A DNA stretch of 64,000 nt from positions 24,943,001 through 25,007,000 of the forward strand of contig NC_092580.1 in the NCBI RefSeq assembly GCF_037975245.1, in the 5' to 3' direction. The translations under genes and the position numbers were made by a program. Of the stretch, positions 24,255 to 38,279 are shown piece by piece; the first letter of the stretch is position 1, and every line of letters begins with the position of its first letter. The notes beneath the pieces were generated by a model, which worked only from the letters and a program-made list of their open reading frames with translations, did not search any database and was not told the DNA's origin. The DNA is from Apostichopus japonicus. Its lineage: Eukaryota > Echinodermata > Holothuroidea > Aspidochirotida > Stichopodidae.

Positions 24255-27200
24255 ACTGAGATATTAGGTGGATTAACTAATACTTACAGCTCCCCGTGTA
24301 GGCACTTGCTGTAAAAGATCGGCAAAAGACGTCATCACCCGGGTTTCGAACCACGGATGCAAAAGAGAGCCTCGATCATCAGCTCGCACAGTGCGCCAAG
24401 CCATCGCGCCACGGTATGGACTGAGATATTAGGTGGATTAACTAATACTTACAGCTCCCCGTGTAGGCACTTGCTGTAAAAGATCGGCAAAAGACGTCAT
24501 CACCCGGGTTTCGAACCACGGATGCAAAAGAGAGCCTCGATCATCAGCTCGCACAGTGCGCCAAGCCATCGCGCCACTGTATGGACTGAGATATTAGGTG
24601 GATTAACTAATACTTACAGCTCCCCGTGTAGGCACTTGCTGTAAAAGATCGGCAAAAGACGTCATCACCCGGGTTTCGAACCACGGATGCAAAAGAGAGC
24701 CTCGATCATCAGCTCGCACAGTGCGCCAAGCCATCGCGCCACGGTATGGACTGAGATATTAGGTGGATTAACTAATACTTACAGCTCCCCGTGTAGGCAC
24801 TTGCTGTAAAAGATCGGCAAAAGACGTCATCACCCGGGTTTCGAACCACGGATGCAAAAGAGAGCCTCGATCATCAGCTCGCACAGTGCGCCAAGCCATC
24901 GCGCCACGGTATGGACTGAGATATTAGGTGGATTAACTAATACTTACAGCTCCCCGTGTAGGCACTTGCTGTAAAAGATCGGCAAAAGACGTCATCACCC
25001 GGGTTTCGAACCACGGATGCAAAAGAGAGCCTCGATCATCAGCTCGCACAGTGCGCCAAGCCATCGCGCCACGGTATGGACTGAGATATTAGGTGGATTA
25101 ACTAATACTTACAGCTCCCCGTGTAGGCACTTGCTGTAAAAGATCGGCAAAAGACGTCATCACCCGGGTTTCGAACCACGGATGCAAAAGAGAGCCTCGA
25201 TCATCAGCTCGCACAGTGCGCCAAGCCATCGCGCCACGGTATGGACTGAGATATTAGGTGGATTAACTAATACTTACAGCTCCCCGTGTAGGCACTTGCT
25301 GTAAAAGATCGGCAAAAGACGTCATCACCCGGGTTTCGAACCACGGATGCAAAAGAGAGCCTCGATCATCAGCTCGCACAGTGCGCCAAGCCATCGCGCC
25401 ACGGTATGGACTGAGATATTAGGTGGATTAACTAATACTTACAGCTCCCCGTGTAGGCACTTGCTGTAAAAGATCGGCAAAAGACGTCATCACCCGGGTT
25501 TCGAACCACGGATGCAAAAGAGAGCCTCGATCATCAGCTCGCACAGTGCGCCAAGCCATCGCGCCACGGTATGGACTGAGATATTAGGTGGATTAACTAA
25601 TACTTACAGCTCCCCGTGTAGGCACTTGCTGTAAAAGATCGGCAAAAGACGTCATCACCCGGGTTTCGAACCACGGATGCAAAAGAGAGCCTCGATCATC
25701 AGCTCGCACAGTGCGCCAAGCCATCGCGCCACGGTATGGACTGAGATATTAGGTGGATTAACTAATACTTACAGCTCCCCGTGTAGGCACTTGCTGTAAA
25801 AGATCGGCAAAAGACGTCATCACCCGGGTTTCGAACCACGGATGCAAAAGAGAGCCTCGATCATCAGCTCGCACAGTGCGCCAAGCCATCGCGCCACGGT
25901 ATGGACTGAGATATTAGGTGGATTAACTAATACTTACAGCTCCCCGTGTAGGCACTTGCTGTAAAAGATCGGCAAAAGACGTCATCACCCGGGTTTCGAA
26001 CCACGGATGCAAAAGAGAGCCTCGATCATCAGCTCGCACAGTGCGCCAAGCCATCGCGCCACTGTATGGACTGAGATATTAGGTGGATTAACTAATACTT
26101 ACAGCTCCCCGTGTAGGCACTTGCTGTAAAAGATCGGCAAAAGACGTCATCACCCGGGTTTCGAACCACGGATGCAAAAGAGAGCCTCGATCATCAGCTC
26201 GCACAGTGCGCCAAGCCATCGCGCCACGGTATGGACTGAGATATTAGGTGGATTAACTAATACTTACAGCTCCCCGTGTAGGCACTTGCTGTAAAAGATC
26301 GGCAAAAGACGTCATCACCCGGGTTTCGAACCACGGATGCAAAAGAGAGCCTCGATCATCAGCTCGCACAGTGCGCCAAGCCATCGCGCCACTGTATGGA
26401 CTGAGATATTAGGTGGATTAACTAATACTTACAGCTCCCCGTGTAGGCACTTGCTGTAAAAGATCGGCAAAAGACGTCATCACCCGGGTTTCGAACCACG
26501 GATGCAAAAGAGAGCCTCGATCATCAGCTCGCACAGTGCGCCAAGCCATCGCGCCACGGTATGGACTGAGATATTAGGTGGATTAACTAATACTTACAGC
26601 TCCCCGTGTAGGCACTTGCTGTAAAAGATCGGCAAAAGACGTCATCACCCGGGTTTCGAACCACGGATGCAAAAGAGAGCCTCGATCATCAGCTCGCACA
26701 GTGCGCCAAGCCATCGCGCCACGGTATGGACTGAGATATTAGGTGGATTAACTAATACTTACAGCTCCCCGTGTAGGCACTTGCTGTAAAAGATCGGCAA
26801 AAGACGTCATCACCCGGGTTTCGAACCACGGATGCAAAAGAGAGCCTCGATCATCAGCTCGCACAGTGCGCCAAGCCATCGCGCCACGGTATGGACTGAG
26901 ATATTAGGTGGATTAACTAATACTTACAGCTCCCCGTGTAGGCACTTGCTGTAAAAGATCGGCAAAAGACGTCATCACCCGGGTTTCGAACCACGGATGC
27001 AAAAGAGAGCCTCGATCATCAGCTCGCACAGTGCGCCAAGCCATCGCGCCACGGTATGGACTGAGATATTAGGTGGATTAACTAATACTTACAGCTCCCC
27101 GTGTAGGCACTTGCTGTAAAAGATCGGCAAAAGACGTCATCACCCGGGTTTCGAACCACGGATGCAAAAGAGAGCCTCGATCATCAGCTCGCACAGTGCG

Positions 27201-28874
27201 CCAAGCCATCGCGCCACGGTATGGACTGAGATATTAGGTGGATTAACTAATACTTACAGCTCCCCGTGTAGGCACTTGCTGTAAAAGATCGGCAAAAGAC
27301 GTCATCACCCGGGTTTCGAACCACGGATGCAAAAGAGAGCCTCGATCATCAGCTCGCACAGTGCGCCAAGCCATCGCGCCACGGTATGGACTGAGATATT
27401 AGGTGGATTAACTAATACTTACAGCTCCCCGTGTAGGCACTTGCTGTAAAAGATCGGCAAAAGACGTCATCACCCGGGTTTCGAACCACGGATGCAAAAG
27501 AGAGCCTCGATCATCAGCTCGCACAGTGCGCCAAGCCATCGCGCCACGGTATGGACTGAGATATTAGGTGGATTAACTAATACTTACAGCTCCCCGTGTA
27601 GGCACTTGCTGTAAAAGATCGGCAAAAGACGTCATCACCCGGGTTTCGAACCACGGATGCAAAAGAGAGCCTCGATCATCAGCTCGCACAGTGCGCCAAG
27701 CCATCGCGCCACGGTATGGACTGAGATATTAGGTGGATTAACTAATACTTACAGCTCCCCGTGTAGGCACTTGCTGTAAAAGATCGGCAAAAGACGTCAT
27801 CACCCGGGTTTCGAACCACGGATGCAAAAGAGAGCCTCGATCATCAGCTCGCACAGTGCGCCAAGCCATCGCGCCACGGTATGGACTGAGATATTAGGTG
27901 GATTAACTAATACTTACAGCTCCCCGTGTAGGCACTTGCTGTAAAAGATCGGCAAAAGACGTCATCACCCGGGTTTCGAACCACGGATGCAAAAGAGAGC
28001 CTCGATCATCAGCTCGCACAGTGCGCCAAGCCATCGCGCCACGGTATGGACTGAGATATTAGGTGGATTAACTAATACTTACAGCTCCCCGTGTAGGCAC
28101 TTGCTGTAAAAGATCGGCAAAAGACGTCATCACCCGGGTTTCGAACCACGGATGCAAAAGAGAGCCTCGATCATCAGCTCGCACAGTGCGCCAAGCCATC
28201 GCGCCACTGTATGGACTGAGATATTAGGTGGATTAACTAATACTTACAGCTCCCCGTGTAGGCACTTGCTGTAAAAGATCGGCAAAAGACGTCATCACCC
28301 GGGTTTCGAACCACGGATGCAAAAGAGAGCCTCGATCATCAGCTCGCACAGTGCGCCAAGCCATCGCGCCACGGTATGGACTGAGATATTAGGTGGATTA
28401 ACTAATACTTACAGCTCCCCGTGTAGGCACTTGCTGTAAAAGATCGGCAAAAGACGTCATCACCCGGGTTTCGAACCACGGATGCAAAAGAGAGCCTCGA
28501 TCATCAGCTCGCACAGTGCGCCAAGCCATCGCGCCACGGTATGGACTGAGATATTAGGTGGATTAACTAATACTTACAGCTCCCCGTGTAGGCACTTGCT
28601 GTAAAAGATCGGCAAAAGACGTCATCACCCGGGTTTCGAACCACGGATGCAAAAGAGAGCCTCGATCATCAGCTCGCACAGTGCGCCAAGCCATCGCGCC
28701 ACTGTATGGACTGAGATATTAGGTGGATTAACTAATACTTACAGCTCCCCGTGTAGGCACTTGCTGTAAAAGATCGGCAAAAGACGTCATCACCCGGGTT
28801 TCGAACCACGGATGCAAAAGAGAGCCTCGATCATCAGCTCGCACAGTGCGCCAAGCCATCGCGCCACGGTATGG

Positions 28875-29204
28875 ACTGAGATATTAGGTGGATTAACTAA
28901 TACTTACAGCTCCCCGTGTAGGCACTTGCTGTAAAAGATCGGCAAAAGACGTCATCACCCGGGTTTCGAACCACGGATGCAAAAGAGAGCCTCGATCATC
29001 AGCTCGCACAGTGCGACAAGCCATCGCGCCACGGTATGGACTGAGATATTAGGTGGATTAACTAATACTTACAGCTCCCCGTGTAGGCACTTGCTGTAAA
29101 AGATCGGCAAAAGACGTCATCACCCGGGTTTCGAACCACGGATGCAAAAGAGAGCCTCGATCATCAGCTCGCACAGTGCGACAAGCCATCGCGCCACGGT
29201 ATGG
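28875..29204. repeat. Units 176-177: doublet with C to A at p142, G allele at p159
   Basis: Both neighbours carry A at p142 (bases 29016 and 29181) next to the CGCAC-A-GTGCG palindrome, with G at p159. The same change recurs in units 211-212 with the other p159 allele. A shared private change in two neighbours suggests one-unit duplication. Confidence 0.9.
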
Positions 29205-29699
29205 ACTGAGATATTAGGTGGATTAACTAATACTTACAGCTCCCCGTGTAGGCACTTGCTGTAAAAGATCGGCAAAAGACGTCATCACCCGGGTTTCGAA
29301 CCACGGATGCAAAAGAGAGCCTCGATCATCAGCTCGCACAGTGCGCCAAGCCATCGCGCCACGGTATGGACTGAGATATTAGGTGGATTAACTAATACTT
29401 ACAGCTCCCCGTGTAGGCACTTGCTGTAAAAGATCGGCAAAAGACGTCATCACCCGGGTTTCGAACCACGGATGCAAAAGAGAGCCTCGATCATCAGCTC
29501 GCACAGTGCGCCAAGCCATCGCGCCACGGTATGGACTGAGATATTAGGTGGATTAACTAATACTTACAGCTCCCCGTGTAGGCACTTGCTGTAAAAGATC
29601 GGCAAAAGACGTCATCACCCGGGTTTCGAACCACGGATGCAAAAGAGAGCCTCGATCATCAGCTCGCACAGTGCGCCAAGCCATCGCGCCACTGTATGG

Positions 29700-32504
29700 A
29701 CTGAGATATTAGGTGGATTAACTAATACTTACAGCTCCCCGTGTAGGCACTTGCTGTAAAAGATCGGCAAAAGACGTCATCACCCGGGTTTCGAACCACG
29801 GATGCAAAAGAGAGCCTCGATCATCAGCTCGCACAGTGCGCCAAGCCATCGCGCCACGGTATGGACTGAGATATTAGGTGGATTAACTAATACTTACAGC
29901 TCCCCGTGTAGGCACTTGCTGTAAAAGATCGGCAAAAGACGTCATCACCCGGGTTTCGAACCACGGATGCAAAAGAGAGCCTCGATCATCAGCTCGCACA
30001 GTGCGCCAAGCCATCGCGCCACGGTATGGACTGAGATATTAGGTGGATTAACTAATACTTACAGCTCCCCGTGTAGGCACTTGCTGTAAAAGATCGGCAA
30101 AAGACGTCATCACCCGGGTTTCGAACCACGGATGCAAAAGAGAGCCTCGATCATCAGCTCGCACAGTGCGCCAAGCCATCGCGCCACGGTATGGACTGAG
30201 ATATTAGGTGGATTAACTAATACTTACAGCTCCCCGTGTAGGCACTTGCTGTAAAAGATCGGCAAAAGACGTCATCACCCGGGTTTCGAACCACGGATGC
30301 AAAAGAGAGCCTCGATCATCAGCTCGCACAGTGCGCCAAGCCATCGCGCCACGGTATGGACTGAGATATTAGGTGGATTAACTAATACTTACAGCTCCCC
30401 GTGTAGGCACTTGCTGTAAAAGATCGGCAAAAGACGTCATCACCCGGGTTTCGAACCACGGATGCAAAAGAGAGCCTCGATCATCAGCTCGCACAGTGCG
30501 CCAAGCCATCGCGCCACGGTATGGACTGAGATATTAGGTGGATTAACTAATACTTACAGCTCCCCGTGTAGGCACTTGCTGTAAAAGATCGGCAAAAGAC
30601 GTCATCACCCGGGTTTCGAACCACGGATGCAAAAGAGAGCCTCGATCATCAGCTCGCACAGTGCGCCAAGCCATCGCGCCACGGTATGGACTGAGATATT
30701 AGGTGGATTAACTAATACTTACAGCTCCCCGTGTAGGCACTTGCTGTAAAAGATCGGCAAAAGACGTCATCACCCGGGTTTCGAACCACGGATGCAAAAG
30801 AGAGCCTCGATCATCAGCTCGCACAGTGCGCCAAGCCATCGCGCCACGGTATGGACTGAGATATTAGGTGGATTAACTAATACTTACAGCTCCCCGTGTA
30901 GGCACTTGCTGTAAAAGATCGGCAAAAGACGTCATCACCCGGGTTTCGAACCACGGATGCAAAAGAGAGCCTCGATCATCAGCTCGCACAGTGCGCCAAG
31001 CCATCGCGCCACGGTATGGACTGAGATATTAGGTGGATTAACTAATACTTACAGCTCCCCGTGTAGGCACTTGCTGTAAAAGATCGGCAAAAGACGTCAT
31101 CACCCGGGTTTCGAACCACGGATGCAAAAGAGAGCCTCGATCATCAGCTCGCACAGTGCGCCAAGCCATCGCGCCACGGTATGGACTGAGATATTAGGTG
31201 GATTAACTAATACTTACAGCTCCCCGTGTAGGCACTTGCTGTAAAAGATCGGCAAAAGACGTCATCACCCGGGTTTCGAACCACGGATGCAAAAGAGAGC
31301 CTCGATCATCAGCTCGCACAGTGCGCCAAGCCATCGCGCCACGGTATGGACTGAGATATTAGGTGGATTAACTAATACTTACAGCTCCCCGTGTAGGCAC
31401 TTGCTGTAAAAGATCGGCAAAAGACGTCATCACCCGGGTTTCGAACCACGGATGCAAAAGAGAGCCTCGATCATCAGCTCGCACAGTGCGCCAAGCCATC
31501 GCGCCACGGTATGGACTGAGATATTAGGTGGATTAACTAATACTTACAGCTCCCCGTGTAGGCACTTGCTGTAAAAGATCGGCAAAAGACGTCATCACCC
31601 GGGTTTCGAACCACGGATGCAAAAGAGAGCCTCGATCATCAGCTCGCACAGTGCGCCAAGCCATCGCGCCACGGTATGGACTGAGATATTAGGTGGATTA
31701 ACTAATACTTACAGCTCCCCGTGTAGGCACTTGCTGTAAAAGATCGGCAAAAGACGTCATCACCCGGGTTTCGAACCACGGATGCAAAAGAGAGCCTCGA
31801 TCATCAGCTCGCACAGTGCGCCAAGCCATCGCGCCACGGTATGGACTGAGATATTAGGTGGATTAACTAATACTTACAGCTCCCCGTGTAGGCACTTGCT
31901 GTAAAAGATCGGCAAAAGACGTCATCACCCGGGTTTCGAACCACGGATGCAAAAGAGAGCCTCGATCATCAGCTCGCACAGTGCGCCAAGCCATCGCGCC
32001 ACGGTATGGACTGAGATATTAGGTGGATTAACTAATACTTACAGCTCCCCGTGTAGGCACTTGCTGTAAAAGATCGGCAAAAGACGTCATCACCCGGGTT
32101 TCGAACCACGGATGCAAAAGAGAGCCTCGATCATCAGCTCGCACAGTGCGCCAAGCCATCGCGCCACGGTATGGACTGAGATATTAGGTGGATTAACTAA
32201 TACTTACAGCTCCCCGTGTAGGCACTTGCTGTAAAAGATCGGCAAAAGACGTCATCACCCGGGTTTCGAACCACGGATGCAAAAGAGAGCCTCGATCATC
32301 AGCTCGCACAGTGCGCCAAGCCATCGCGCCACGGTATGGACTGAGATATTAGGTGGATTAACTAATACTTACAGCTCCCCGTGTAGGCACTTGCTGTAAA
32401 AGATCGGCAAAAGACGTCATCACCCGGGTTTCGAACCACGGATGCAAAAGAGAGCCTCGATCATCAGCTCGCACAGTGCGCCAAGCCATCGCGCCACGGT
32501 ATGG
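29700..32504. repeat. Units 181-197: homogeneous G-allele block
   Basis: Seventeen consecutive monomers look identical to the consensus. No other feature is visible. Confidence 0.8.
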
Positions 32505-34649
32505 ACTGAGATATTAGGTGGATTAACTAATACTTACAGCTCCCCGTGTAGGCACTTGCTGTAAAAGATCGGCAAAAGACGTCATCACCCGGGTTTCGAA
32601 CCACGGATGCAAAAGAGAGCCTCGATCATCAGCTCGCACAGTGCGCCAAGCCATCGCGCCACTGTATGGACTGAGATATTAGGTGGATTAACTAATACTT
32701 ACAGCTCCCCGTGTAGGCACTTGCTGTAAAAGATCGGCAAAAGACGTCATCACCCGGGTTTCGAACCACGGATGCAAAAGAGAGCCTCGATCATCAGCTC
32801 GCACAGTGCGCCAAGCCATCGCGCCACGGTATGGACTGAGATATTAGGTGGATTAACTAATACTTACAGCTCCCCGTGTAGGCACTTGCTGTAAAAGATC
32901 GGCAAAAGACGTCATCACCCGGGTTTCGAACCACGGATGCAAAAGAGAGCCTCGATCATCAGCTCGCACAGTGCGCCAAGCCATCGCGCCACGGTATGGA
33001 CTGAGATATTAGGTGGATTAACTAATACTTACAGCTCCCCGTGTAGGCACTTGCTGTAAAAGATCGGCAAAAGACGTCATCACCCGGGTTTCGAACCACG
33101 GATGCAAAAGAGAGCCTCGATCATCAGCTCGCACAGTGCGCCAAGCCATCGCGCCACGGTATGGACTGAGATATTAGGTGGATTAACTAATACTTACAGC
33201 TCCCCGTGTAGGCACTTGCTGTAAAAGATCGGCAAAAGACGTCATCACCCGGGTTTCGAACCACGGATGCAAAAGAGAGCCTCGATCATCAGCTCGCACA
33301 GTGCGCCAAGCCATCGCGCCACTGTATGGACTGAGATATTAGGTGGATTAACTAATACTTACAGCTCCCCGTGTAGGCACTTGCTGTAAAAGATCGGCAA
33401 AAGACGTCATCACCCGGGTTTCGAACCACGGATGCAAAAGAGAGCCTCGATCATCAGCTCGCACAGTGCGCCAAGCCATCGCGCCACTGTATGGACTGAG
33501 ATATTAGGTGGATTAACTAATACTTACAGCTCCCCGTGTAGGCACTTGCTGTAAAAGATCGGCAAAAGACGTCATCACCCGGGTTTCGAACCACGGATGC
33601 AAAAGAGAGCCTCGATCATCAGCTCGCACAGTGCGCCAAGCCATCGCGCCACGGTATGGACTGAGATATTAGGTGGATTAACTAATACTTACAGCTCCCC
33701 GTGTAGGCACTTGCTGTAAAAGATCGGCAAAAGACGTCATCACCCGGGTTTCGAACCACGGATGCAAAAGAGAGCCTCGATCATCAGCTCGCACAGTGCG
33801 CCAAGCCATCGCGCCACGGTATGGACTGAGATATTAGGTGGATTAACTAATACTTACAGCTCCCCGTGTAGGCACTTGCTGTAAAAGATCGGCAAAAGAC
33901 GTCATCACCCGGGTTTCGAACCACGGATGCAAAAGAGAGCCTCGATCATCAGCTCGCACAGTGCGCCAAGCCATCGCGCCACGGTATGGACTGAGATATT
34001 AGGTGGATTAACTAATACTTACAGCTCCCCGTGTAGGCACTTGCTGTAAAAGATCGGCAAAAGACGTCATCACCCGGGTTTCGAACCACGGATGCAAAAG
34101 AGAGCCTCGATCATCAGCTCGCACAGTGCGCCAAGCCATCGCGCCACTGTATGGACTGAGATATTAGGTGGATTAACTAATACTTACAGCTCCCCGTGTA
34201 GGCACTTGCTGTAAAAGATCGGCAAAAGACGTCATCACCCGGGTTTCGAACCACGGATGCAAAAGAGAGCCTCGATCATCAGCTCGCACAGTGCGCCAAG
34301 CCATCGCGCCACGGTATGGACTGAGATATTAGGTGGATTAACTAATACTTACAGCTCCCCGTGTAGGCACTTGCTGTAAAAGATCGGCAAAAGACGTCAT
34401 CACCCGGGTTTCGAACCACGGATGCAAAAGAGAGCCTCGATCATCAGCTCGCACAGTGCGCCAAGCCATCGCGCCACGGTATGGACTGAGATATTAGGTG
34501 GATTAACTAATACTTACAGCTCCCCGTGTAGGCACTTGCTGTAAAAGATCGGCAAAAGACGTCATCACCCGGGTTTCGAACCACGGATGCAAAAGAGAGC
34601 CTCGATCATCAGCTCGCACAGTGCGCCAAGCCATCGCGCCACGGTATGG

Positions 34650-34979
34650 ACTGAGATATTAGGTGGATTAACTAATACTTACAGCTCCCCGTGTAGGCAC
34701 TTGCTGTAAAAGATCGGCAAAAGACGTCATCACCCGGGTTTCGAACCACGGATGCAAAAGAGAGCCTCGATCATCAGCTCGCACAGTGCGACAAGCCATC
34801 GCGCCACTGTATGGACTGAGATATTAGGTGGATTAACTAATACTTACAGCTCCCCGTGTAGGCACTTGCTGTAAAAGATCGGCAAAAGACGTCATCACCC
34901 GGGTTTCGAACCACGGATGCAAAAGAGAGCCTCGATCATCAGCTCGCACAGTGCGACAAGCCATCGCGCCACTGTATGG
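34650..34979. repeat. Units 211-212: doublet with C to A at p142, T allele at p159
   Basis: Both monomers have A at p142 (bases 34791 and 34956) and T at p159. The same p142 change is linked to G at p159 in units 176-177, 35 units (about 5.8 kb) upstream, although the two sites are only 17 bp apart. Confidence 0.9.
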
Positions 34980-35052
34980 ACTGAGATATTAGGTGGATTA
35001 ACTAATACTTACAGCTCCCCGTGTAGGCACTTGCTGTAAAAGATCGGCAAAA

Positions 35053-35053
35053 T
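35053..35053. other. Private substitution G to T at p74, unit 213
   Basis: GACGTC becomes TACGTC, breaking the p74-p79 palindrome in this copy. It lies directly after the p142 doublet, so a small cluster of changes sits in units 211-213. Confidence 0.9.
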
Positions 35054-38000
35054 ACGTCATCACCCGGGTTTCGAACCACGGATGCAAAAGAGAGCCTCGA
35101 TCATCAGCTCGCACAGTGCGCCAAGCCATCGCGCCACGGTATGGACTGAGATATTAGGTGGATTAACTAATACTTACAGCTCCCCGTGTAGGCACTTGCT
35201 GTAAAAGATCGGCAAAAGACGTCATCACCCGGGTTTCGAACCACGGATGCAAAAGAGAGCCTCGATCATCAGCTCGCACAGTGCGCCAAGCCATCGCGCC
35301 ACGGTATGGACTGAGATATTAGGTGGATTAACTAATACTTACAGCTCCCCGTGTAGGCACTTGCTGTAAAAGATCGGCAAAAGACGTCATCACCCGGGTT
35401 TCGAACCACGGATGCAAAAGAGAGCCTCGATCATCAGCTCGCACAGTGCGCCAAGCCATCGCGCCACGGTATGGACTGAGATATTAGGTGGATTAACTAA
35501 TACTTACAGCTCCCCGTGTAGGCACTTGCTGTAAAAGATCGGCAAAAGACGTCATCACCCGGGTTTCGAACCACGGATGCAAAAGAGAGCCTCGATCATC
35601 AGCTCGCACAGTGCGCCAAGCCATCGCGCCACTGTATGGACTGAGATATTAGGTGGATTAACTAATACTTACAGCTCCCCGTGTAGGCACTTGCTGTAAA
35701 AGATCGGCAAAAGACGTCATCACCCGGGTTTCGAACCACGGATGCAAAAGAGAGCCTCGATCATCAGCTCGCACAGTGCGCCAAGCCATCGCGCCACGGT
35801 ATGGACTGAGATATTAGGTGGATTAACTAATACTTACAGCTCCCCGTGTAGGCACTTGCTGTAAAAGATCGGCAAAAGACGTCATCACCCGGGTTTCGAA
35901 CCACGGATGCAAAAGAGAGCCTCGATCATCAGCTCGCACAGTGCGCCAAGCCATCGCGCCACGGTATGGACTGAGATATTAGGTGGATTAACTAATACTT
36001 ACAGCTCCCCGTGTAGGCACTTGCTGTAAAAGATCGGCAAAAGACGTCATCACCCGGGTTTCGAACCACGGATGCAAAAGAGAGCCTCGATCATCAGCTC
36101 GCACAGTGCGCCAAGCCATCGCGCCACGGTATGGACTGAGATATTAGGTGGATTAACTAATACTTACAGCTCCCCGTGTAGGCACTTGCTGTAAAAGATC
36201 GGCAAAAGACGTCATCACCCGGGTTTCGAACCACGGATGCAAAAGAGAGCCTCGATCATCAGCTCGCACAGTGCGCCAAGCCATCGCGCCACGGTATGGA
36301 CTGAGATATTAGGTGGATTAACTAATACTTACAGCTCCCCGTGTAGGCACTTGCTGTAAAAGATCGGCAAAAGACGTCATCACCCGGGTTTCGAACCACG
36401 GATGCAAAAGAGAGCCTCGATCATCAGCTCGCACAGTGCGCCAAGCCATCGCGCCACGGTATGGACTGAGATATTAGGTGGATTAACTAATACTTACAGC
36501 TCCCCGTGTAGGCACTTGCTGTAAAAGATCGGCAAAAGACGTCATCACCCGGGTTTCGAACCACGGATGCAAAAGAGAGCCTCGATCATCAGCTCGCACA
36601 GTGCGCCAAGCCATCGCGCCACGGTATGGACTGAGATATTAGGTGGATTAACTAATACTTACAGCTCCCCGTGTAGGCACTTGCTGTAAAAGATCGGCAA
36701 AAGACGTCATCACCCGGGTTTCGAACCACGGATGCAAAAGAGAGCCTCGATCATCAGCTCGCACAGTGCGCCAAGCCATCGCGCCACGGTATGGACTGAG
36801 ATATTAGGTGGATTAACTAATACTTACAGCTCCCCGTGTAGGCACTTGCTGTAAAAGATCGGCAAAAGACGTCATCACCCGGGTTTCGAACCACGGATGC
36901 AAAAGAGAGCCTCGATCATCAGCTCGCACAGTGCGCCAAGCCATCGCGCCACGGTATGGACTGAGATATTAGGTGGATTAACTAATACTTACAGCTCCCC
37001 GTGTAGGCACTTGCTGTAAAAGATCGGCAAAAGACGTCATCACCCGGGTTTCGAACCACGGATGCAAAAGAGAGCCTCGATCATCAGCTCGCACAGTGCG
37101 CCAAGCCATCGCGCCACGGTATGGACTGAGATATTAGGTGGATTAACTAATACTTACAGCTCCCCGTGTAGGCACTTGCTGTAAAAGATCGGCAAAAGAC
37201 GTCATCACCCGGGTTTCGAACCACGGATGCAAAAGAGAGCCTCGATCATCAGCTCGCACAGTGCGCCAAGCCATCGCGCCACGGTATGGACTGAGATATT
37301 AGGTGGATTAACTAATACTTACAGCTCCCCGTGTAGGCACTTGCTGTAAAAGATCGGCAAAAGACGTCATCACCCGGGTTTCGAACCACGGATGCAAAAG
37401 AGAGCCTCGATCATCAGCTCGCACAGTGCGCCAAGCCATCGCGCCACGGTATGGACTGAGATATTAGGTGGATTAACTAATACTTACAGCTCCCCGTGTA
37501 GGCACTTGCTGTAAAAGATCGGCAAAAGACGTCATCACCCGGGTTTCGAACCACGGATGCAAAAGAGAGCCTCGATCATCAGCTCGCACAGTGCGCCAAG
37601 CCATCGCGCCACGGTATGGACTGAGATATTAGGTGGATTAACTAATACTTACAGCTCCCCGTGTAGGCACTTGCTGTAAAAGATCGGCAAAAGACGTCAT
37701 CACCCGGGTTTCGAACCACGGATGCAAAAGAGAGCCTCGATCATCAGCTCGCACAGTGCGCCAAGCCATCGCGCCACGGTATGGACTGAGATATTAGGTG
37801 GATTAACTAATACTTACAGCTCCCCGTGTAGGCACTTGCTGTAAAAGATCGGCAAAAGACGTCATCACCCGGGTTTCGAACCACGGATGCAAAAGAGAGC
37901 CTCGATCATCAGCTCGCACAGTGCGCCAAGCCATCGCGCCACGGTATGGACTGAGATATTAGGTGGATTAACTAATACTTACAGCTCCCCGTGTAGGCAC

Positions 38001-38279
38001 TTGCTGTAAAAGATCGGCAAAAGACGTCATCACCCGGGTTTCGAACCACGGATGCAAAAGAGAGCCTCGATCATCAGCTCGCACAGTGCGCCAAGCCATC
38101 GCGCCACGGTATGGACTGAGATATTAGGTGGATTAACTAATACTTACAGCTCCCCGTGTAGGCACTTGCTGTAAAAGATCGGCAAAAGACGTCATCACCC
38201 GGGTTTCGAACCACGGATGCAAAAGAGAGCCTCGATCATCAGCTCGCACAGTGCGCCAAGCCATCGCGCCACTGTATGG

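Larger units (their letters stand above)
23431..29699. repeat. Units 143-180: mixed G/T block
   Basis: T at p159 occurs in units 144, 146, 147, 149, 158, 160, 171, 174 and 180; the others carry G. It contains the only indel (unit 147) and the p142 doublet (units 176-177). T density falls with distance from the solid T run to the left. Confidence 0.83.
32505..38279. repeat. Units 198-232: sparse mixed block
   Basis: T at p159 in units 198, 202, 203, 207, 211, 212, 216 and 232. It includes the second p142 doublet (units 211-212), immediately followed by a private change in unit 213. Units 217-231 (35640-38114) are all consensus. Confidence 0.83.
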